From Maylandia zebra (taxonomy: Eukaryota > Chordata > Actinopteri > Cichliformes > Cichlidae), in the NCBI RefSeq assembly GCF_041146795.1, contig NC_135178.1:4780844-4844843 (forward strand): a stretch of 64,000 nucleotides of DNA. Direction: 5' to 3'. Position numbers and translations under genes: made by a program. Shown one piece after another: positions 57,560-64,000 of the stretch (its first letter is position 1; each line of letters begins with the position of its first letter). The notes under the pieces are model-generated. The model was given only the letters and a program-made list of their open reading frames with translations. It ran no database searches and was not told the DNA's origin.

Positions 57560-58154
57560 TGGTCCCAGATGAAACAGTCTTAACAACACGAAATGCACAG
57601 TTCTTTTGTAAAGGTTCTTTTTATTTGGAAGGAAAAATAAGCACAGACAGAGTCCCCAGAAGTGTCCAAAAAGTGATTTATTAAACACACACAGTTATAC
57701 AGTGTGGGAAGCCGGTCTTCGATCTTCTCTGCTCGTTACAGAAAGCTTTATAGCCTAATATGACGTCAGAACATTTCCTAGAACTCAGCTTCTCAGAAAC
57801 CTAACACTTTCTCAGGCTTTATGTTCCCAGATATGGATGAGGGAAAACATCTGGTCTAAACAATTGTGTGTCCGAGTGTGCAGTTTGTGAGATTGTCTGT
57901 CCAGGCCAACAAAAGGTCGCTGTCCTCATCTGACTTTACTTTGGGCCGCCTGGAGCCACAGAGATGCTGGTGGTTTTTGCATAATAGAATATTACAGAGG
58001 AATGTGTCTTATTCTGCGTGCTCTGGAATACAAGATTAAGCAGATTTACTAAATGATAAATGATACATGATAATGGTGATGATCAACTGATACTAAGTGA
58101 TGCAGACTAATGAAATAATAATGAAATAATGGCAGTGAAATTACATGTTTTTCT
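57560..58154 (-). repeat. Endogenous retrovirus 3' LTR
   Basis: Read on the minus strand the LTR starts TGTCAAGAAAAACATG at about 58154, directly after the purine tract AAGAGGAGGAG. It has a U3 rich in ATGAT/AATAAT and a GTTTAATAAATCAC polyadenylation box near 57680. It is followed by U5-like sequence; the exact end near 57560-57640 is uncertain. Confidence 0.65.
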
Positions 58155-58209
58155 TGACAACTCCTCCTCTTGGGCTCGCTTGCGAGCCCAACTTACACCA
58201 GGATTTGTC

Positions 58210-58940
58210 TCACTCCTCCGTCCAGCCTACAATCTCCCTCAAAGGCATCATGGACTCCGGCGCAGCTGAACCTGCTGAGCCTGAGCTCAGGGCTCTCTCC
58301 AGCATCTTTACTAAAAGCCGCCGGACCAGAGGGATGAGACAACATCCAATCATCAATATGACAAGAAAAACAACAAAAGAAAACATGGCAGACATAACAA
58401 CACTCTTCCATTGCCCAAAGACAGACATGAACCAGTCTCCCGGTCCAGTGTTCACACCTGATTGCTCATGCATGGTTTTAGATAACATTTTCAGACTCTC
58501 AAGCGCCCTAGTAACCGTACCGTCTGGTGCAGTATTGTTGGGTATGAACGTGCAACACATGTCCCCAAACATGGCACAGACACCACCTTTCTCAGCCAAC
58601 AACATGTCCAGGGCCATTCGATTCTGGATTCCCATTAACGACGTCGGGCCTAATTGTTCCGCAAGGCCTTCTACCGCGTCCCTAGTGAGATTAGAGAGTC
58701 TCAACACATTATAATGGACATAGTTAATGCGATCGACATTTTTATTCGGAGTTATCCATAGAAACACACTTTCAAAGCCGGCCGCTATCTGATTAACTAA
58801 CTTATACTCATCTGGAACTCCCCTGGGAACTCCTATTGAGTCAATCCAGGTTGGCGAGTCCCATCTTGGGTCATATTTGTGCATACTGTTGAGAAATCGA
58901 TCAACTTCAGACCAGACAAAAAACAACGGAGGCTCCGGAA
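58210..58940 (-). pseudogene. Endogenous retrovirus env, transmembrane (TM) subunit, truncated copy 1
   Basis: Open minus-strand frame (about 238 codons, 58210-58926) for the TM part of a gamma/epsilon-like retroviral envelope. In order it shows the ectodomain with an immunosuppressive-region-like helix (GIQNRMALDMLLAEKGG), a C-x6-CC motif (CAMFGDMCC) used for covalent SU-TM pairing, a membrane anchor (FSFVVFLVILMIGCCLIPLV) and a short cytoplasmic tail ending before the purine tract. The surface subunit is missing: the copy breaks at about 58940 against unrelated LTR-like sequence. An old genomic copy, incomplete; no fusion-competent protein is encoded. Confidence 0.85.
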
Positions 58941-59115
58941 AAGTGCAATCAAACGATGAGTTTTATTATCACAGGAGAACAACCAACCGTCAGCATACAG
59001 AATGGGTTGCTCTGACAAAAATACACTGGGTTCTGGTTTTATAGGATAACATATCACACCTACGTCAATACAGTTCAAAAATACAGGGTGACAGATGGAC
59101 AAAAGTTCAATTCGT
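58941..59115 (-). repeat. LTR-like junction sequence
   Basis: On the minus strand it carries AATAAAACTCATCG close to the env break and AT-rich sequence beyond. Possibly the end of another LTR element that truncated env copy 1. Weakly supported. Confidence 0.3.
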
Positions 59116-60048
59116 GCAAACAAGGGTACATCACATTATATTATATTATAATATGTTATATTATATCCCCTTTCACATTAGAGCCACAACAGGACCCACT
59201 AGAACATGGGAACAAGTAAAAGTGAAATATAAGAATATTCTACAGAATGGTAATATTTATCACATATATTGCTTGTCGTCTCTTGGAAAGAGACCCTGGA
59301 ATACTCTGTTTGTTTGTTCATAACAGCAACCAAGAAAAGGGCAGAGCAAAAAAAAAGACAGGTGGTGGTCCTGCACCCCCTCGTCAACAAGTTGGTTAAG
59401 TGAATAATACCCTCACGGGAAAATCGATATCTCTCTATGAGCACACTGTCGCGCTGAGCTAAAGGATCCTGTCTGTCCCGCAATATACGCTGAATTCTGA
59501 GGACTCTCCTTATCAATCTTGCACCTTCCGCAATGGGTTGCTCGCGTAAACGGACAGGATATGACTGCGACAGACTTCCCAAATCCACCTTCGCTTTTAT
59601 AGCCGTGGTCTCTCATCTTGATTACACGAAGTAATTTACAATTACTACTCTGAAATATGAATTACATCTGTAATAATCACATACATGTAATAGAATGTTA
59701 ATAGTACATTTCCCTTTTTTAGGGAATGACCTGTATGTATCTGTGTGAAATCAATAAAAGGATCAAGTGCTGCATTATCTTTAGTTACATTGATGTTATT
59801 TATTTATGGTGAAACAGTGGTGGAATATCGCTGTTGCTTTCGTATGAATGACGCGGACATACCTGCGTGGCCGCGATCTAATCCTGTTTACATAAAGTAA
59901 ACCTGCTCCCCAGCAGGTTTACGCTTACGGCTCTGTTGCTATGACAGCAAGTCCCGGATGGGCTTCGGGGAACCGAACGATCCAGGATCACGCGAAATCG
60001 TCAACAATCTCATCCAGCTAACTCACTTAGCGCGGTACGAAGAACAGG
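59116..60048 (-). mobile_element. Possible PIF/Harbinger-derived fragment
   Basis: A minus-strand frame reads ALIRRVLRIQRILRDRQDPL-like sequence (here GARLIRRVLRIQRILRDRQD), then RYRFSREGIIHLTNLL, which resembles the N-terminal region of HARBI1-type transposases in fish. The catalytic DDE part is absent. The right portion (59840-60048) is unassigned. Boundaries unclear. Confidence 0.35.
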
Positions 60049-60499
60049 CCCCTGAGTGCTCATGCATGGTTTTAGACAAAGTTTTCAGGCCCTGCAGAGC
60101 TCGGGTTACTGAGCCACCTGGGGCAGTATTATTGGGGATATACGTGCAGCACATATCTCCAAACATCGAGCACACACCTCCCCTCTCTGCCAATAACATG
60201 TCAAGCGCCATCCTATTTTGAACTCCCATCAGAGAACTTGGACCCAATTGTTCTGCGAACCCCATCATGGCGTCCCTGGTTAGGTTAGAAAGTCTCAGCA
60301 GATTGTAATGAACATAGTTAATGCGGTCAACATTCTTATTAGGTGTTACCCAAAGGAATATACTCTCAAATCCTGCAGCTATCGGATTCACCAGCTTATA
60401 TTCGTCTGGAACTCCCCTAGGCGAGTTCAGGCGAGGATCATAAGCATGTGTACCTTGGGTCCCTCTTCTGACCAAAACATGTCTCAGACGTCTGGCGGC
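60049..60499 (-). pseudogene. Endogenous retrovirus env TM subunit, truncated copy 2
   Basis: A second, distinct copy of the TM ectodomain (GVPDEYKLVNPIAAGFES, GVQNRMALDMLLAERGG, CSMFGDMCC), lacking the membrane anchor because it breaks at about 60048. On its N-terminal side the frame is cut by the GC-rich retroposon at 60500. It belongs to the same provirus as the surface-subunit part at 62858-63560. Confidence 0.8.
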
Positions 60500-62843
60500 C
60501 CCGTCTCTGGGCTGGGGCCCGGGCCGGGCCTCGGGGGCTTGGGTCCTGGTTGGTGTGCTGCCGGGGTTGTGGGCGGGTGGGTGCATGGGGGCCCGGCCCT
60601 GGAGCAGGGTGCCGCCGGTGCGTCGAGCCGCCTGGGGGGCTCTTCGACTGGTGGGGGGGATGGTCACATCTTGCAGGAGCTTTCTTCTCTTCAGGAACTC
60701 TCTGCAGGAGGGGGAGATACAGGAGAGGTGGAGGAAGATCTCAGCCTGGGCGTTTACCGTCTTATGTAGTCTGGAAGATGTGTGGATGGTGGGGTGGGTG
60801 CAGTTTTCTCTGTGGTGGGGTTGGGTGGACTGTCCAGGGCTCTGTGGAGCCGGAGGGCGCTACTGCACTGGGCCCCGGTCTGATGGGCCTGGGCCCCCCT
60901 TCCCTGGCGGGTCGCAGAGGGTGGGAGTGCCTACTGGGGTCAGCGGGGGAGCTGGCCCCAGGGAGGGGTTACCTGCCCCTCCCTTCCTTCCCTCCCCATC
61001 TCCAGCTGCCTCTCTCTTCCCGCTCCTCCACAACCACCCACACATGCAGGGCCTTGGAGTGGGGGTATGTCACCAGGGTGCAGAGGAGGCTACCCCCCCC
61101 GTCCCCTTCTGGCTGCCTCTGCCTCAATTTTATCCCACAACTTAGACATTCACATTATTCACACTCTCATTACACATACATATAGGATCTTGGGGGTGGG
61201 CACAATCCAAATTACCATCAGGGTGTATACCTCACCCCTGACGTCGTTGCCCACCTCTCAATTTTAAATACACTTAGTCATTGAGGGCTAGCAGGAGGGA
61301 CCATGCGCTTACCTGCTGCTCCTTGGCAGGTAGCTCCATGCCCTCCTGGGTTTTAATTACACCTTAGAACACACATGCATCAACACTACAATGAGCGGGT
61401 GGAGGGAGGTTTGGAGTCTTCTCTCACCCCCATTCTCTGCGGCCTGCTGGAGCGGGAGGGCTAGTAGGAGGAGTTGGCCGTCCGACTGCGGTCTGGGGTG
61501 TGGGGCCTCCCTGCTGCTGCGGAGTCGGGGTGGTCTGCCTCTCCCCACCGCAGGGAAAAGGGTAACACCACCTGGGTCTGGGTGCAATTCCCCCCTCCAG
61601 GGGCAAGGGTACCTAGACCCGGTTTGTAGAGTACGCTTGGGGAGTGTGATTGTGTATACAGCGTCTCTTTATGTCTGTCTCCACGTTGGTTGAGTGTGGA
61701 GTGAGTGCATATGAGAGCATGAGGGTGGGAATGGATGTTTGTGTCTGTGGGTGCCTGTATGTCTGTGTCTATATGTCAGGTTGGGTATCAGACGCCACCT
61801 CTCTGGGGACACCTCAGGCCCTCCAAGGTTTGGAGGCCTATCTCCACCCACCACCACTTCCCCTGCCGGTGGCGGACTCCCTCAGGTGTCGGTGTGTTGG
61901 TGGTTCTTTGTGTCTGGGGGTGGGCGTCCGGGTACACACCGGCTCACTCCTTGGCGGCCGCTTGTCGGGGCCTGGGGCTCGCTCGGGCCCCTTTGGAGGT
62001 GGGGTGCCCCCGGCCTCTCGGCCTGGGGCTCGGTCACTCAGGCACAGCTGGGGGCCGGCGGAGCTCACGGGCGCGTCACTGCAACTCCCCCTGACTTCTG
62101 CTCCGCGGCTGCTGGGCGAGCCCTCATCTGGGACTCTCCTCAGCTCTTACTGGGACAGTGGCGCGGCTGCCCCTCTGTTGGTCTTCCATGGTCTCTTGTG
62201 TTCTGGGGGCCTCTGGATGTCTGGAGTTTTGATCTCCTCCATACCCGCTTCACACCCTGGAGGACGGGGCTGTGGCCCCCCCACACTCCCTAGCAGATCA
62301 TTACATGGAGAAACCTTTGGAATGCAAGCATGCTGATCCACACAGGTATGCACACATGGGTATTCACAGACGCGGACTAAAGCTTTCTTGGCTGCTACCT
62401 CAAAGCACACTGTGCGCTGTCTATCTTGCGTGCTGCACAATATCGTTTATTATTTAGTAAATATTGATATCTATGACTAGCTAGTTTATTGTGATGGTGC
62501 TTTGTTTTCTCTATTATTATGTTGCTCTTTGTTGTTTGCTGTCTCCTCTGTTTGTTTTTTTTGTTTGTTTTTTTTTTTTTCTCCATACAGGTGACCCAGG
62601 AGTTCTTTTTTTTTTTTTTTTCTCTCTCTCTTCCCCCCCCCTCTCACCGTCTCTTCTCCCCTTTGGTTTTCTTTCTTTCTCTCCCCCTCTTTCTCTCATT
62701 CATTCCCCCTGTCCTATTTATAAAAAAAAAAAAAAAAAAAATGACAAAGGATGAACTGAAGCTCTGCCATCACGTAATGTCGCTTACTGCTGTTTCTGAT
62801 GTCATTTATAAAAAATAAAAATTAAAAATAAAATTAAAAAAAA
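60500..62843 (+). mobile_element. GC-rich retroposon with poly-A tail inserted in env
   Basis: Flanked by the 14-bp direct repeat AGACGTCTGGCGGC (60486-60499 and 62844-62857) and ending in an A-rich tail (about 62806-62843), so it arrived by target-primed reverse transcription on the + strand. The 5' 1.9 kb is strikingly GC-rich against an AT-rich window. The last 400 bases are pyrimidine-rich tracts (62556-62700), an internal A run (62722-62741), then ATGACAAAGGATGAACTGAA. Several overlapping open frames exist but are low-complexity (Gly/Pro/Leu) and share no domain that I recognise. Probably a non-coding or 3'-UTR-derived retroposon. Confidence 0.8.
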
Positions 62844-62857
62844 AGACGTCTGGCGGC

Positions 62858-63560
62858 TAGAGTACGTGTGTTGCGTTGTGGAATAGCCTTTACCTGATTC
62901 CCAATCAGCATGAGTGGAGCTCCTAATCGCACCATCGCACATGTCCCTACGCTTCCTATAGGAACATGAACCAACAGAGTATTTTCCCCACAATAATAAT
63001 AGAGCCCACTTCCTGCCCAGGTTCCAATTACCGTGCTAGGGCCGCTTACATTGTTGGTGGTTCGTCCCTGAAGTGTGACGGCACACCAAGTTGGATCGAT
63101 CTCTCCCACCTTGTACTTTTCATTATCAGTAGAGAACTTAAAACATGCATAGTTATCTTGTTTTGGCATAAATGGTCCCACTGTTGTCTGACACTTTCCA
63201 TCTACTACTGGCTCCTGTACATTTAATGACGTCACACAAATCTAACATGAATGAGCTGGTAGACCCTTTAACATAGTTCAACTCTATGCCATTATTTCTG
63301 CTGAGACATTCATCACCTTTACCTGACCCCTCGCGCTTTTGTCTTTCTAGCGATCCTGTTTTAGGACCTACAGTCTCAGGAACTGCTGGGCTGGACTGGC
63401 CTCCGTGTTCAGACAAGGGGTCCGGAGTGCCTTGCAAAATACAGACAAAAGACAACAGAGCCATGGTTACTATTATCGCATATAATACACACGTAGTTGT
63501 AAGGAACATTTTAATATGTTTCTTCCCATTACGTGTCTCTGATTCGGTTGTTTGCATCAT
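62858..63560 (-). pseudogene. Endogenous retrovirus env surface (SU) subunit, frameshifted
   Basis: Minus-strand SU part of the provirus. The N-terminal piece (63560 down to about 63200) has a hydrophobic segment (TTCVLYAIIVTMALLSFVCI) serving as leader and a dibasic-rich stretch. The second piece (about 63235 down to 62858) is in another frame, so one small indel near 63160-63230 breaks the gene. Cysteines and NNVSG-type glycosylation sites are visible. The C-terminal end is cut by the GC-rich retroposon. Non-functional. Confidence 0.75.
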
Positions 63561-63637
63561 GTTATATAAACTTTGTATTCTAGACTTGTTATATAGATTT
63601 TAGATTCTGGACTGAAACTCCCCTCTTTGTGGAGCCT

Positions 63638-64000
63638 TTAACTTATCACTGCCCCTTTCTGATGGCGTGACGACCTTCTCCGCTGCTGCTCTTCTTTCTT
63701 CAGCCTTCCAGGTGGACTACTGAATGGCCTGTTGCACAGGTGAGAGGGTTTATTCTGCCTCTGTTTGTTGACACCTGTGTTGGTTGAAGCCTCTTCCTCA
63801 ACCAAGCTCTCATGTGCTGGTGCACACTGCGACCAGTGATACCAGGTGTCGCCCTTCCCTTTCAGTTGGACTGCTGTAGTTGTCCTGGCAACGACCTCGT
63901 ATGGACCAGTCCAGCGTGGCTCCTTCCACTTGCGTTTGAGCACCTTCAGCCACACCACCTTTGCCTCCGGGGTCGCCCTGTCCACAGCGTGTAATCCAGA
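63638..64000 (-). pseudogene. Endogenous retrovirus integrase, C-terminal end (runs off window)
   Basis: Minus-strand frame with VWLKVLKRKWKEPRWTGPYE and YHWSQCAPAHE, the beta-barrel C-terminal domain of a murine-leukaemia-type integrase, ending at about 63638 shortly before env begins at 63560. The catalytic core would lie beyond the window. Same family as the decayed 16.1-16.4 kb piece. Confidence 0.8.

Noticed and set aside
58145-58714. 189-codon + strand frame
   Set aside because: Antisense shadow of the env TM frame.
60550-62336. Several 180-230-codon frames
   Set aside because: Overlapping frames in GC-rich retroposon sequence, where stop codons are scarce; low-complexity Gly/Pro/Leu peptides.

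Overview
This window is vertebrate, almost certainly teleost and probably percomorph, nuclear DNA. Genes are split by canonical GT-AG introns. Five exon groups match vertebrate families. The luteinizing-hormone beta exon ends in the NDIPFYY tail seen in perch-like fishes. The interspersed repeats (Rex/CR1-, L2- and L1/Tx1-type LINEs, a Penelope-like element, Tc1, hAT, gamma-like endogenous retroviruses, a tRNA-derived SINE) are a fish set. A cichlid-like fish would fit, but that is inference.

Layout. 0-1 kb: the last three exons of a gamma-glutamyltransferase (ggt5-like), + strand. 1-10 kb: nested DNA transposons (a hAT-like element at 2244-6693 containing a long-inverted-repeat element at 2851-6306) and a decayed LINE. 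10-12 kb: a Tc1 element whose transposase is split by a retroposed insert. 13-16.6 kb: one fchsd2-like SH3 exon with an in-frame stop, a retroviral-type leader (tRNA-Tyr-like primer binding site plus a tandem hairpin array), and an env-deleted endogenous retrovirus. 19.2-19.5 kb: an isolated last exon of lhb. 20.3-26.0 kb: a complete five-exon klhl10-like gene on the minus strand, with a Penelope fragment in one intron. 26-37 kb: mostly repeats, including a tandem duplication in which one copy carries a hAT insertion and the other keeps the empty site. 37.8 kb: the last exon of tango2, minus strand. 40.0-45.7 kb: an essentially full-length L1-type LINE with 16-bp target-site duplications and a single stop in ORF2. 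47.7-49.4 kb: a non-autonomous Tc1/mariner-like element with other elements inside it. 50.5 kb: an unidentified 3'-terminal exon. 53.0-54.4 kb: the last four exons of fasn (thioesterase domain), minus strand. 54.4-64 kb: LINE pieces and two truncated endogenous retroviruses on the minus strand, one split by a GC-rich retroposon.

The genes do not form a pathway. Only klhl10 is complete. ggt5-like and fasn run off the window or into very large introns. The fchsd2, lhb and tango2 pieces are single exons with no partner exon found nearby, so the window reads partly as a patchwork of gene 3' ends in repeat-rich DNA.

The least expected structure is the array of paired hairpins at 14079-14320. Its stems co-vary around a constant ACTGTGTG loop, just downstream of a primer binding site. 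It looks like a structured retroelement leader, possibly a packaging or dimerisation signal.
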